From the NCBI RefSeq assembly GCF_002899675.1, contig NZ_PKUU01000003.1, positions 281,245 to 345,244 of the forward strand: DNA of 64,000 nt, given 5' to 3'. Both the position numbers and the translations under genes were made by a program. This document shows positions 53,634 through 63,825 of this stretch, one piece after another (the stretch's first letter is position 1; each line of letters opens with the position of its first letter). The notes beneath the pieces are model-generated. The model was not told where the DNA came from. It ran no database searches and worked only from the letters and a program-made list of their open reading frames with translations. The stretch comes from Clostridium sp. chh4-2 (GTDB taxonomy: Bacteria; Bacillota; Clostridia; Lachnospirales; Lachnospiraceae).

Positions 53634-55244
53634 TTAGCTGCGGTTTTCGTATTCACGGGGAGAAATCCCCGTGATTTTTTTAAATACTTTGCTGAAATAA
53701 TAAGGGTTATCAAAACCCAGCATGTCGGAAATCTCGTACATCAGATATTGATGGGTATCGATCAGCTCTTTTGCATGGTCGATTTTCACGGAAGCGATAT
53801 AATCCGACAGGGTGGTGCCCGTATATTTTTTGAAGGTGTTGCTCAAATGGCCGTAGCTGATGTTTAAAGCGTCCGCGATATCGGTTAACGACAGCTTTTC
53901 CGTATAATGGGACTGAACGTAGCGCTTGGCCTGCTCCACCAGCTTGTCGGAACGGGTATTTTTCCGGTCGTCCAGCAGCTTGCACAGCTTTGCGCAGAAG
54001 CTCTGCAGCCATTCCAAAATGTCCGAAAGGCTGTTAAAATGATTTAAGTGCTCCGCAATATTGATCGTGTAAGGAAAGATATCCTGATAGCTGTTGTCCT
54101 CATTTTCAAAGAGGGAGTACAGGTATGTATAGATGTTGATGCAGGCGCTGGTGGCATGCTCTTTAACCGGCTTTCCGTCTTGAAACAGATCGATGATCTG
54201 GCTGAAGATGGACGCCATTTTTTCGCTGTCGTTTTGTGCGATGGAGGCGGATAAGTCCTTTTTCAGAAAATTAATGTTAAAGGTTCGGGCGTTGCTTTTG
54301 TGAAAGGACTGGCCGGAATAATAGACAACCGGTGAGGAGGAATCGTAATAGTAGTAATCCAGCGCGGTCAGGGCGTGCGTAAGGGCGTCAGGAAGGCCGT
54401 CTACATCTTCTGCCTGTTCGCTGATCCCATAGACGGCCGTGAGCTCGAAATAGGTTTTTAAAGCGGTGTTGCACTTGCTGCAGAAGCTGTCCACGATCTT
54501 GTGAAAATCGTCTCCCGGGCGCAGATCGGCTGCCAGCAGATAAACGGTATCCGAGTAGCTTAAAAGCGTCTGATCCGCAAACGTGCGTCCGGTGATTCCT
54601 CCTATAATTTCCAGAATCTGTTTTTGGATCTGGCGGAAATCATAGGTGTCCTCGCCCGGTTCAAAGCTGATGTTGTCGGAACGCATGGAGCACAGAATGA
54701 TGAACGGGCGCTCATAGTGGTTTTTAAATTCCGGAGGCAGTTCTTCCTTTTCGGGAGAAAATGAGGCGGGGGACAGAAGCATTCTGCTCAGATACTGGTG
54801 CACCACGTCTTTGGAGTTGCTTTTTATCAAGTCGTCCAGCAGCTGATGCTGTTCATGTTTGATCATGATATCGCAGGATTTCTTCGCCTTGTCCAACGCT
54901 TCGATCAGCGCGTCTGCGTTTAAGTCGATTTTAACCAGGTAATCGGTGGCTCCGAGAGTCAGGGCTTTCCGGGCCAGAGTAAATTCTTCCAGATTGGTCA
55001 GCACGATGAAGGCAAAGGTATAGCCGTCCGCTTTACATTTTTCCACCAGCTCCAAGCCGTTCATGATGGGCATGCGGATGTCCGTGATCACAATATCGGG
55101 CTTCTGCTCTGCGATGATGTCGCATGCGGAAGGCCCGTTGGTGGCTTTTCCGACTATGGTGCAGTCGTGGTCTTCCCAAGTGATCAGCGATGCAATTCCT
55201 GCCAGTATAAGTGGTTCGTCGTCTACTAAAACAATACGATACAT
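53634..55244 (-). CDS. Response regulator, YesN/AraC type
   Basis: 536 aa. Receiver domain with Asp55 in VITDIRMP, a central segment of unknown structure, and a C-terminal AraC helix-turn-helix pair (LSLTDIADALNISYGHLSNTF; FDNPYYFSKVFKKITGISP). Encoded just downstream of the YesM-like kinase and divergent from the binding protein of the ABC-GH88-sulfatase operon, which it most likely activates. Its gene converges with the TPR gene, with only 16 bases between the stops. Confidence 0.93.
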   Translation of the reverse strand: MYRIVLVDDEPLILAGIASLITWEDHDCTIVGKATNGPSACDIIAEQKPDIVITDIRMPIMNGLELVEKCKADGYTFAFIVLTNLEEFTLARKALTLGATDYLVKIDLNADALIEALDKAKKSCDIMIKHEQHQLLDDLIKSNSKDVVHQYLSRMLLSPASFSPEKEELPPEFKNHYERPFIILCSMRSDNISFEPGEDTYDFRQIQKQILEIIGGITGRTFADQTLLSYSDTVYLLAADLRPGDDFHKIVDSFCSKCNTALKTYFELTAVYGISEQAEDVDGLPDALTHALTALDYYYYDSSSPVVYYSGQSFHKSNARTFNINFLKKDLSASIAQNDSEKMASIFSQIIDLFQDGKPVKEHATSACINIYTYLYSLFENEDNSYQDIFPYTINIAEHLNHFNSLSDILEWLQSFCAKLCKLLDDRKNTRSDKLVEQAKRYVQSHYTEKLSLTDIADALNISYGHLSNTFKKYTGTTLSDYIASVKIDHAKELIDTHQYLMYEISDMLGFDNPYYFSKVFKKITGISPREYENRS

Positions 55245-55290
55245 AAGAATTCTCCTGAATTTTCTATAAAATTTGCCGATTCGCTATAAT

Positions 55291-57090
55291 CTATACTTCT
55301 AAAGGAAGCGAGACAGTAATGGTGGTATATTCATCCAGTACACTGTCGATTTTAACGCCGAAATCCTCTCCGTAAACAAGCTTCAGCCGCCGGTCTACGT
55401 TTGGCAGGCCGATTCCGCTCATATTGCTTTTGGTAACCCTGGAAGTGTCGGTCAGCAGTTTTTCGATATTCTCCGGAGAGATACCGATGCCGTTGTCCGT
55501 TACACTTACATAGAGAATTCCGTTTTTGGTATAGGCATGTATTTTGATTAAACCGCTGCGGCCGCTGGGCTCGATACCGCTGAAGATGGCATTTTCCACT
55601 AAAGGCTGCAGTGTGAGTTTGATGATCTTGGCGTCATAAAGAGATTCTGATTCCACATCTATTTCCACGTCGAACAGTTCGATATAACGTATCTTCTCTA
55701 TTGTTACATAATTATTCAAAAAGTCAAGTTCTTGTCTCAAGGTGACTTTTTCGTTAAATCCCTTTGCCATATTTTTTAAGAGTGAGGAAAGGGCGGTTAC
55801 CACCTGTACGATGCCGCTGTTTTTTTGGATGGTGGCAATCCATTTGATCGAATCCAAGGTGTTGTATAAAAAGTGCGGGTTGATCTGTGCCTGGAGCATC
55901 TTGATCTCCAAATCCTTTTTCTCCTTTTCACTCTGAACCCGGGTATCCAGGAGTTCGGAGATATGGCCTGACATATGATTGATCTGTTTGCCGATCATTC
56001 CGATCTCGTCGTCCGTTTCAATGGAAATATCTCTGCTGAAATCTCCGTGGGAAATCTGTTTCAGCCGGCCGGTCAGCCGCTTGATTGGCGCTCCTAACTG
56101 ACGGGAAAATAACACGGACAGAATTAAGCCGATGGTGATACAGAAAAAGAAAATGATCACGATCGTATTGGCAATTACGGTATGGTCGAAATTCATATCC
56201 TCAACCGGCATGATTTCCATCAGGAGAAGGCCGCTGACCAGCTGTTTTTGATAGGTTATCACGCAGTCTTGGCCGGATAATTTTCTTCTCAAAACTCCGC
56301 TGAAGCTTTCGGAAGCCGTCAGCTCTCCGATCAGATCCCTGGTTTCCAATCTGCCGCCGTTTAAGGAAGAGATGACCTCGCCTTCGCCGGTGGTGATATA
56401 GAGAATCCGGTCCTCAGGCAGGATTTCCAGCAGGGAGTTGAACAGCTTTGGGGAAATTCCGAGAAATACCCAGGCGTCTTTTGGATCGTCATGCTCATTA
56501 TATTGAAGAGGACGTACCAAAGGAATGATCTGCGGGTTAGCATATCGCCCTAATGGGAACGGGGATTCCTCTAAAGTAAGCTTGTACTGAGAAGAAGTTT
56601 TCGTAAGATAATCATTAAACCAGGGTGCGGACGTGATATTCTCAAGATCGTCGCCGGAACCGGCGGAGCTGCCGGCCTGAATCAGAAGCTGATCCTTATT
56701 ATATAAAGTAATTTTGTATATATATTCACTGTAACCGGAGATGGCGCAGAAATCCCGGAGGACATCGGCGGCATAAAGAGCCATCCGCTCATTAGAACCC
56801 GTCTGGGAATAATTCAGTGAAGTGGTTAAAAAAAGAGATTTTCGTTCCGCACAGTTTAACAGTATATTCACCATCTCATCGTAGGCCAGAGCCGCCCGGT
56901 CGGATAAGGTTTGAATCCGGTTTACGGAGTTGTTGGTCTCATTTTTAATCACGTCATTCTTATAAGAAGTAAAATTGTAAAAACTGACCACACAGGCGAT
57001 GCAGATAATGATCAGCATATTGTAAAAAATCAGTTTCCTCTGAAATGTTTTCGGCGCTGCGGACGCCGCGTGTAAGGGGAATTTTGCCAT
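55291..57090 (-). CDS. Sensor histidine kinase, YesM type
   Basis: 599 aa. Two membrane helices (near residues 20-40 and 305-330) flank an extracellular sensor domain, followed by a HAMP domain (RQLGAPIKRLTGRLKQISHG), the His_kinase domain with QINPHFLYNTLDS (phosphoacceptor His), and HATPase_c (VTDNGIGI, GIGLPNVDRRL). Start 57090 has AGGAGG 9 bases upstream; the frame continues 62 codons further without a ribosome site. Senses an extracellular sugar or binding protein and pairs with the YesN-like regulator. Confidence 0.93.
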   Translation of the reverse strand: MAKFPLHAASAAPKTFQRKLIFYNMLIIICIACVVSFYNFTSYKNDVIKNETNNSVNRIQTLSDRAALAYDEMVNILLNCAERKSLFLTTSLNYSQTGSNERMALYAADVLRDFCAISGYSEYIYKITLYNKDQLLIQAGSSAGSGDDLENITSAPWFNDYLTKTSSQYKLTLEESPFPLGRYANPQIIPLVRPLQYNEHDDPKDAWVFLGISPKLFNSLLEILPEDRILYITTGEGEVISSLNGGRLETRDLIGELTASESFSGVLRRKLSGQDCVITYQKQLVSGLLLMEIMPVEDMNFDHTVIANTIVIIFFFCITIGLILSVLFSRQLGAPIKRLTGRLKQISHGDFSRDISIETDDEIGMIGKQINHMSGHISELLDTRVQSEKEKKDLEIKMLQAQINPHFLYNTLDSIKWIATIQKNSGIVQVVTALSSLLKNMAKGFNEKVTLRQELDFLNNYVTIEKIRYIELFDVEIDVESESLYDAKIIKLTLQPLVENAIFSGIEPSGRSGLIKIHAYTKNGILYVSVTDNGIGISPENIEKLLTDTSRVTKSNMSGIGLPNVDRRLKLVYGEDFGVKIDSVLDEYTTITVSLPLEV

Positions 57091-57338
57091 AGAAAAGGAC
57101 CTCCTGTGATCTGTTTTTATCATACCGTTATTGAGGAGAAAAAACAATGAAATCGTCTGGAAATCAGGAAAAAGTATAAGAATCTGTAAAAAGTATATTT
57201 TTTTATCCGGGCGGAAAAATAAGGGAAATAAATAGTAACAGAATTCTTCAAATCGTTTATTCAGGTAAAAAACCAAGTCTGTTATCCTTTAACTATCAAG
57301 TGAAACACAGAGCAAAATGATAAGGGAGGTTTTTAAAC

Positions 57339-58706
57339 ATGAAATCAAAGAAAGCATTAGCAGCAGCGCTCTGCGCAATGATGGTTGCCTCATTAACCGC
57401 ATGCGGCGGTGGAAAAACTCAGCCGGCAGCTGACAGCAAGACAGAGACAAAAGCAGGAGAAACAGAAAAAGCAGCAGAGACCACAGCAGGAGAAACGGAA
57501 AAAGCAGCATCCGGCGAGCAGGTAGAATTATCCGTAACCACTTGGGATAATGAATCTTCACCTCAGTTCTCAGCGGTAATCGAAGCTTATGAAGCTAAAA
57601 ATCCTAATGTAAAGATTAAGATTATCGACACTTCCGCAGATGAGTACAACAACTCTCTCGGAATCAGCTTATCAGCAGCACAGCCTGATCCGGACGTAAT
57701 CTGGGTAAAGGATATGGGTTCCATGCTTCAGATGGCAGACAAGAACCAGCTGCTTCCGATTGACGACTTCATTAAAAATGACAATTTTGATTTGTCCATC
57801 TATAAAGGCGCAGCAGAACAGCTTCAGTACAACGGCGTTTCCTACGCGCTTCCATACCGCAATGACTGGTATGTGCTTTACTACAACAAAGATTTATTTG
57901 ACGCAGCAGGCGTTGAATATCCTTCCAATGATATGACATGGGAACAGTATGACGAGCTGGCAGCTAAGCTGACATCAGGAGAAGGCAGCGCTAAGGTTTA
58001 CGGAAGCCACAACCACACATGGCAGGCGCTTGTTACAAACTGGGCCGTACAGGACGGAAAGAACACAGTTGTTGAGAAAGATTACAGCTTCTTAAAACCT
58101 TGGTATGAGGAAGCTCTTGCATTACAGGACAACGGATATATCCAGGATTATTCCACTTTAAAGACAGCTAATATTCATTATTCATCTGTATTTAAAAACC
58201 AGCAGTGCGCAATGATGCCTATGGGAACCTGGTTTATCGCAACTATGATGCAGTCTCAGGCAGAAGGCGAAACAGATTTCAACTGGGGCGTAGCTAATAT
58301 TCCTCATCCTTCCGATACCGGAGCAGGATACACCGTTGGTGCTTTGACACCGGTTGCAATCAGCGCTTATACAGACCAGGCTGACCTGGCATGGGATTTC
58401 GTTAAATTCGCAGCTTCTGAAGAAGCAGCAGAAATTCTTGCACAGCAGGGCGTATTTACAGGTATCCAGACAGAAGAATCCATGAAGACCATCGCTTCCG
58501 CAGAACATTTCCCGGAAGGCGACAGCAATGTAGAGGCGTTATCCTATAACCACTATGCATTTGACCGTCCACTGGATCCTCAGATCGAAGAAATCCGTAC
58601 TGTCTTAGACGAAGTACATGAAATGATTATGATCAAAGCTTATTCTGTCGATGATGGAATTAAAGAAATGACAGAACGTGTCGCAAAAATCAAAGGCTGG
58701 AACTAA
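57339..58706 (+). CDS. ABC sugar transporter substrate-binding lipoprotein (family 1)
   Basis: 455 aa. Lipobox LTAC (Cys22), then an acidic linker with the repeated phrase AGETEKAAETTAGETEKAA, and the family 1 binding domain (PYRNDWYVLYYNKDLFDAAG). GGGAGG precedes the ATG. A strong terminator follows, so this gene can be made in excess over the permeases, the usual arrangement. Divergent from yesM; probably binds a GAG-type disaccharide, as suggested by the downstream GH88 and sulfatase genes. Confidence 0.93.
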   Translation: MKSKKALAAALCAMMVASLTACGGGKTQPAADSKTETKAGETEKAAETTAGETEKAASGEQVELSVTTWDNESSPQFSAVIEAYEAKNPNVKIKIIDTSADEYNNSLGISLSAAQPDPDVIWVKDMGSMLQMADKNQLLPIDDFIKNDNFDLSIYKGAAEQLQYNGVSYALPYRNDWYVLYYNKDLFDAAGVEYPSNDMTWEQYDELAAKLTSGEGSAKVYGSHNHTWQALVTNWAVQDGKNTVVEKDYSFLKPWYEEALALQDNGYIQDYSTLKTANIHYSSVFKNQQCAMMPMGTWFIATMMQSQAEGETDFNWGVANIPHPSDTGAGYTVGALTPVAISAYTDQADLAWDFVKFAASEEAAEILAQQGVFTGIQTEESMKTIASAEHFPEGDSNVEALSYNHYAFDRPLDPQIEEIRTVLDEVHEMIMIKAYSVDDGIKEMTERVAKIKGWN

Positions 58707-58723
58707 TTAACGTTTAGGCTGAT

Positions 58724-58773
58724 AAAAAGAGCGCCTCTGAATATGCAGATTTTTTGGAGCGCGCTCTTTTTTT
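58724..58773 (+). terminator. Terminator between the binding-protein and permease genes
   Basis: AAAAAGAGCGC / GCGCTCTTTTTTT stem with T run. Partial read-through would give more binding protein than permease. Confidence 0.85.
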
Positions 58774-58879
58774 GCCCAAACGGGGCATTTTTAAACAGGT
58801 TTTATAAGGAAATATGAAAAAACGGGGATTTTTTCATGCGTGTCAGTAAGCCGTTTGCGCGGAAGAAATGGAGGAGAAT

Positions 58880-59800
58880 ATGAACGAAAAGAAGAAAAAA
58901 GGTCTGACTTCCAGGCAAAAAAGAGTCATTCGTGACAACCTGACCGGATATGCATTTGTTCTGCCCAACTTAATCGGGTATTCCATATTTGTATTTATTC
59001 CGGTATGCTTTTCATTTGTTTTAAGCGTTATGCAGTGGGATGGTTCCCAAGCGCCTATGAAATTTGTAGGGCTTGCCAACTTTGCTCAGATTTTTTCAGA
59101 TGATGTGTTTGTCAAATCATTTTTTAATACTATAGAATATGCGGCCATGACGGTTCTGCCTACATTGGTTCTGTCATTGCTTTTAGCCGTACTCTTAAAT
59201 TCGAAAATAAAAGGAATTGCGCTTTTCAGAACGTCGTTCTTTTTCCCATATATCGCTTCGATTGTGGCGGTAGGTGCCGTGTGGAACATGCTGTTCCAAC
59301 CGGATTTCGGACCTATTAATGAAGCGCTGAAGTTTATTGGAATCAGCAATCCGCCTAGATGGGTGGTGGATGTAAAGTGGGCGATGGTTGCAATCGCCAT
59401 TGTAAGTATATGGAAATATATGGGTTATTACATGATCGTATATCTGGCAGCTCTTCAGGGCATTTCCAAATCATTATATGAAGCGGCCAGCATCGACGGG
59501 GCAAATGGCCTGCAGAAGCTGCGCTATATCACGGTGCCCATGCTGACGCCGACCACATTTTTCGTTCTGATCATGCTCACCATTCAGTGTTTCAAAGTAT
59601 TCGATCTGGTATATGTTATGACCGGCGGCGGCCCGGGAAACGCTACAAAGACGCTGGTTAACTATATCTATGAAAAAGCATTTAAGAGCTGGCAGTTAGG
59701 GCCGGCAAGTGCAGGCGCAATCATACTGTTCGCAGTAGTTTTGGTAATTACCTTGATCCAGTTCTCAGGCGAGAAAAAATGGTCCAAGGACATGATGTAG
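58880..59800 (+). CDS. ABC sugar permease, MalF/UgpA type
   Basis: 306 aa with six hydrophobic segments and the EAA loop (EAASIDGANGLQKLRYITVPML). Start 58880 has GGAGG 5 bases upstream; an ATG 12 bases earlier overlaps the ribosome site. Forms the channel with the next gene. Confidence 0.92.
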   Translation: MNEKKKKGLTSRQKRVIRDNLTGYAFVLPNLIGYSIFVFIPVCFSFVLSVMQWDGSQAPMKFVGLANFAQIFSDDVFVKSFFNTIEYAAMTVLPTLVLSLLLAVLLNSKIKGIALFRTSFFFPYIASIVAVGAVWNMLFQPDFGPINEALKFIGISNPPRWVVDVKWAMVAIAIVSIWKYMGYYMIVYLAALQGISKSLYEAASIDGANGLQKLRYITVPMLTPTTFFVLIMLTIQCFKVFDLVYVMTGGGPGNATKTLVNYIYEKAFKSWQLGPASAGAIILFAVVLVITLIQFSGEKKWSKDMM

Positions 59801-59821
59801 GAAAGGAGCGGTGAAACGATT

Positions 59822-60649
59822 ATGAAAGCTAGAGAAAAAACAATGAAAAACATATTGGTTGCAGCACTGGTCCTTTTATCTTTGCTCATGCTGGTTCCAT
59901 TTTACTGGATGGTAATCTCTTCCTTGAAGTTAAATAAGGACGTATTTTCCATACCGATGAAGTGGTGGCCGGATGAAATGCATTGGGAAAACTATCAGAC
60001 CATCTGGAAGAAGCTTCCACTTTTGACATTCTTTTTAAATACTGCTAAACTAACCATATGTACAACGGCTATTCAGCTTTGTACCAGCTGTTTTGCAGCA
60101 TATGGGTTTACGAAAACGAAGTTTAAGGGCAGGGATTTGATCTTTTTAATGTATGTCACCACAATTGCGGTTCCGTGGCAGGTATATATGATCCCTCAGT
60201 TCATTCTTGTATCTAAAATGGGCTTAAATGACACTCACTTAGGACTGATCCTGATGCAGGCGTTCTCCGCATTCGGTGTGTTCTTAATCCGTCAGTTTTA
60301 TATCAGCATTCCGGATGAACTCTGTGAAGCTGCCAGAATTGACGGTCTGACGGAATTTGGTATTTTCAGAAGAATTGTGTTCCCTCTCGGCAAGCCGGCG
60401 ATGGCTACTTTGGTTATCTTTACATTTACAACGGTATGGAATGACTTTATGGGACCTCTCATCTATCTGAAAACAAAAGAATTAAAGACCATCCAGTTAG
60501 GTATCCGCATGTTCATCTCCCAGTACGGCGCTGATTATGCCTGGATTATGGCTGCTTCGGTTTGTTCTCTGATTCCTGTTGTGATTGTATTTTTAAGCTG
60601 CCAGAAATTCTTCGTTGAAGGAGTTGCTGCCAGCGGCATCAAAGGTTAA
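59822..60649 (+). CDS. ABC sugar permease, MalG/UgpE type
   Basis: 275 aa with six hydrophobic segments and the EAA motif CEAARIDGLTEFGIFRRIVFP. AAAGGAG precedes the ATG. Partner of the upstream permease. As in the 38-44 kb cluster, no ATPase gene follows. Confidence 0.92.
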   Translation: MKAREKTMKNILVAALVLLSLLMLVPFYWMVISSLKLNKDVFSIPMKWWPDEMHWENYQTIWKKLPLLTFFLNTAKLTICTTAIQLCTSCFAAYGFTKTKFKGRDLIFLMYVTTIAVPWQVYMIPQFILVSKMGLNDTHLGLILMQAFSAFGVFLIRQFYISIPDELCEAARIDGLTEFGIFRRIVFPLGKPAMATLVIFTFTTVWNDFMGPLIYLKTKELKTIQLGIRMFISQYGADYAWIMAASVCSLIPVVIVFLSCQKFFVEGVAASGIKG

Positions 60650-60669
60650 AGACAAAAAGGAGATTTGGT

Positions 60670-61848
60670 ATGGCACAGACGTTTGAAAGTTTGAAAATGT
60701 ATCCGGGGCTGGAACGCGATGATGTGAAGAAGGCTTTGGAAGGCGCAATTGGAGTTGTAAGAGAGGATCTTGGACAGTTTACGGACTTTTTCCCTTCCTC
60801 CAACAGCTTTGATAATTTTTTCCAGCCCACCGACAATGTGGAGTGGACTACGGGATTCTGGACCGGAGTTTTATGGCTCGCTTATGAAGACACCAATGAA
60901 GAGTGTTTCAAAGAGGCAGCTTTAAAGCAGGTGGACAGTTTCTTAAACAGAATTGAGAATAAAATCGATGTGAACCATCATGATATGGGCTTTTTATTCA
61001 GCCTTTCCTGTGTTGCGGCTTATAAGCTGACAGGAAGCGAGACAGGTAAAAAAGCGGCATTACTGGCCGCAGACCATCTGGCAGAGCGCTACCGTGAAGT
61101 GGGCAAATTCCTTCAGGCCTGGGGAAATGTGGGAGAAGCCAAGGAATACCGCCTGATTATCGACTGCCTGTTGAACCTGCCCATCCTTTACTGGGCCAGT
61201 GAGGTGACGGGAGATCCCTCTTATGCGGATAAGGCGGAAAATCATATTAAGACAGCTATGCGCTGCGTGCTCCGCCCGGATCATTCCACCTATCATACTC
61301 ATTTTATCGATATGGAGACAGGAGAGCCTACATATGGCGTAACTCACCAGGGCAACCGCAACAATTCCGCCTGGGCCAGAGGCCAGGCGTGGGGCATTTA
61401 TGGAATCGCACTCAGCTACCGCTATCTGAAAAAACCGGAATATATTGACTTATTTTTCCAGGTAACAGACTATTTTATTGAACATCTACCAGAAGATCTG
61501 GTTCCTTATTGGGATTTTGATTTCGATACGGGAAGCGAGGAGCCAAGGGATTCTTCCGCGTCCGCCATCGCTGTCTGCGGAATCCTGGAAATGTGCAAAT
61601 ATTTGGACGAAGAAACCGGCAAGAAATACCGGGACGCTGCCGATAAGATGATGAAAGCCCTGATCGTTCACTGCGCCAATACGGATAGTAAGAAGAGCAA
61701 TGGTCTGCTGCTTCACGGAACCTATGCAAGGGATTCCAAGGAAAATACCTGTAAGAACCGGGGCGTGGATGAATGCAACACCTGGGGAGATTATTTCTAT
61801 ATGGAAGCTCTCACCAGAATGACGAAGGACTGGAATCTGTACTGGTAA
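60670..61848 (+). CDS. Unsaturated glucuronyl hydrolase (GH88)
   Basis: 392 aa, (alpha/alpha)6 barrel. Hydrates the double bond of 4,5-unsaturated uronic acid at the non-reducing end of lyase-made disaccharides, releasing the sugar. Asp105 in NHHDMGF and Asp in LIIDCLLNLP match the two catalytic Asp residues of the family; GNRNNSAWARGQAWGIYG is the conserved substrate loop. No signal peptide, so it is cytoplasmic. AAGGAG precedes the ATG. Its stop (TAA) overlaps the sulfatase start (ATG), so the two are translated together. Confidence 0.94.
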   Translation: MAQTFESLKMYPGLERDDVKKALEGAIGVVREDLGQFTDFFPSSNSFDNFFQPTDNVEWTTGFWTGVLWLAYEDTNEECFKEAALKQVDSFLNRIENKIDVNHHDMGFLFSLSCVAAYKLTGSETGKKAALLAADHLAERYREVGKFLQAWGNVGEAKEYRLIIDCLLNLPILYWASEVTGDPSYADKAENHIKTAMRCVLRPDHSTYHTHFIDMETGEPTYGVTHQGNRNNSAWARGQAWGIYGIALSYRYLKKPEYIDLFFQVTDYFIEHLPEDLVPYWDFDFDTGSEEPRDSSASAIAVCGILEMCKYLDEETGKKYRDAADKMMKALIVHCANTDSKKSNGLLLHGTYARDSKENTCKNRGVDECNTWGDYFYMEALTRMTKDWNLYW

Positions 61849-63239
61849 TGAAACAGCCTAATTTATTATATATTTTTGCAGACCAATGGCGTTATGAAGC
61901 GATGGGATATGTGAAGGAAGATCAGGTAATAACGCCGAATATCGATTGTTTTGCCGAAGAGAGCATGCGTTTTTCCAATGCTTACAGCACATTTCCGTTG
62001 TGTTCTCCCCACAGGGCGTCTCTGATGACGGGCAAATACCCGTTCAGTGTCGGTATGTGGACCAACTGCAAGATCGGCCTGGAAGAAAAGATCATGCTAA
62101 AGCCCCAGGAAACCTGTATTGCCAATGTGCTGAAAGACCATGGCTACCAGACCGGATACATCGGAAAATGGCATCTGGACGCGTCGGAACTGAATTTCGA
62201 TCCTCATCCGGAATCCGGCGCGAAAAACTGGGATGCCTATACGCCGCCGGGTGAGCGCCGCCAGGGCTTTGACTACTGGCTTTCCTACGGGGCAGACGAC
62301 GAGCACCTGAATCCTCATTACTGGAGCGACAGCCCAAAACAGATCCGTCCGGGCAAATGGTCGGCTGAGTACGAGACAGACCGGGCGATTGACTACATAA
62401 ATGATAAAAAGCACAGTAAAGAGCCGTTCGCTTTATTCTTGTCCTACAATCCGCCTCATCTCCCATATGAACTGGTGCCTGACCGTTATTATGAGAAGTT
62501 TAAGGACCTCCCTGTCCATTACCGGGACAACGTGCCGGAAGAGATGAGAACGGAGAAGCTGGAAACCATTACAAGGCAGTATTTTGCCGCTGTAAACGGA
62601 ATTGACGAACAGTTCGGCCGGATCATGGAATATCTAAAGGAACAGGGGCTGGAAGAGGATACTTTAGTGGTGCTTTCCGCAGACCATGGAGAGATGCTGG
62701 GGTCCCACGGCCTGATGAGCAAGAATATATGGTATGAAGAATCCGTTCATATTCCTCTCATGATGAGACAAAAAGGCAGGATTACACCAGGGGAAAACGG
62801 CGAACTTTTCGCCAGCCCTGACCACATGCCAACCCTTTTAGACCTTCTTAACCTTCCGGTCCCGGAAACCTGCCAGGGCTACAGCCACAAAAAAGGAATG
62901 TTCGCCGCCGATGAAAATGCGCCCGAAGATATGTTCCTATGTTCCTATCCTGGCGGAGCCGAGATGGTAGCAGCCTTTGAAAAATGCGGCCTCACCCATA
63001 AAGCTTACGGATGGCGCGGCATAAAGACCCACCGCTACACCTATGTGGTGAGCAACGGATATGCGCCTGGAGAAGAAACAAAAGAATATCTCTACGACGA
63101 CGCCAACGACAAATACCAGCTGAATCCCCGGATGATCGAACCGGATTCGGAGGAGAAACTAATACTGGAATTCAGAAAAAAATTAAAAAATTACCTAAAT
63201 CTAACCCAAGACCCATTTTTACTTATCAGCGAGAGTTAA
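61848..63239 (+). CDS. Sulfatase (type I, formylglycine)
   Basis: 463 aa. N-terminal LLYIFADQWR with the metal Asp, active-site CSPHR (Cys52, formylglycine precursor), IGKWHLDASE, and the late motif LSADHGEMLGSHGLMSK. The start is the ATG in the TAATG overlap with GH88; a longer frame inside the GH88 gene was rejected. Removes sulfate from an imported unsaturated disaccharide before or after GH88 acts (heparin or chondroitin type not decidable). Its stop codon is the left edge of LP copy C. Confidence 0.94.
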   Translation: MKQPNLLYIFADQWRYEAMGYVKEDQVITPNIDCFAEESMRFSNAYSTFPLCSPHRASLMTGKYPFSVGMWTNCKIGLEEKIMLKPQETCIANVLKDHGYQTGYIGKWHLDASELNFDPHPESGAKNWDAYTPPGERRQGFDYWLSYGADDEHLNPHYWSDSPKQIRPGKWSAEYETDRAIDYINDKKHSKEPFALFLSYNPPHLPYELVPDRYYEKFKDLPVHYRDNVPEEMRTEKLETITRQYFAAVNGIDEQFGRIMEYLKEQGLEEDTLVVLSADHGEMLGSHGLMSKNIWYEESVHIPLMMRQKGRITPGENGELFASPDHMPTLLDLLNLPVPETCQGYSHKKGMFAADENAPEDMFLCSYPGGAEMVAAFEKCGLTHKAYGWRGIKTHRYTYVVSNGYAPGEETKEYLYDDANDKYQLNPRMIEPDSEEKLILEFRKKLKNYLNLTQDPFLLISES

Positions 63240-63590
63240 ATCTTTATTTAGTTAACTAAGAAACGCCGGAAAGAAGGGGAAACCTGGGCGGGCGGCGGTA
63301 ATAGAGAAAGACAGGGGATTCGGGTTACGCCCCTAAGTGATACTAGGCCGCCAAGAGCGGAAAAAGGCAGCGCGGCGCCATTCGCGGTGAACTCTTTATG
63401 ACTTCATCGCTCAAGGGCGCCTCAAATACTGATTCGGAATTTCAGTATTTGTCTGCCTTTTTCCGCTCTTGCCGACCAAGTATCACTAAGGGGCTGCACA
63501 CGATCCCCTGTCTTTCTCTATTACCGCCGCCCGCCCAGGTTTCCCCTTCTTTCCGGCTGTTACTTGGCTAGCTGAGGATAAAAAAGATTT
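63238..63590 (+). repeat. Long palindromic element (LP family), copy C
   Basis: 353 bp bounded by AAATCTTT (63238-63245) and AAAGATTT. The hairpin part is 63265-63557. Stems: GGTAATAGAGAAAGACAG with its exact complement, CAAGAGCGGAAAAAGGCAG with its complement, then GCGGTGAA/TTCATCGC (with a G-T pair) and CAAATACTGA/TCAGTATTTG. Same order as copy B, intact apical loop. No coding frame. Confidence 0.9.
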
Positions 63591-63607
63591 TGGATATGAG
63601 AGTATTT

Positions 63608-63745
63608 TTTACATCAAACGTGAAGGCTTTTTCAGAAATGACTTCACGTTTTAATGTAAAGGGTGAGGTCTTTTCGTGAAATGCCTTGACGTTTAAAGTA
63701 AAAACCCGAAGGCTTTTCTGAAAATTCTGTGGCGTTCCATGTAAA
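63608..63745. repeat. Short palindromic repeat (SP family), copy 6, three degenerate tandem units
   Basis: TTTACATCAAACGTGAAGGC opens the first unit. Two more units follow (GTGAGGTC...GCCTTGACG and CGAAGGC...), each with several mismatches. They lie on the GGCTAGCT side of LP copy C, as in copy B. Confidence 0.75.
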
Positions 63746-63825
63746 TTGGCTTCTATATAAATACCAATACAATAACATTGTTTTTAACCAGGCTAGCGAA
63801 AACCAGCACAGAACCAGGAGGCGGA

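Noticed and set aside
61773..61847. A 25-codon extension at the start of the second sulfatase
   Set aside because: It lies in the GH88 coding end in another frame; the TAATG overlap and the family start favour ATG 61848.
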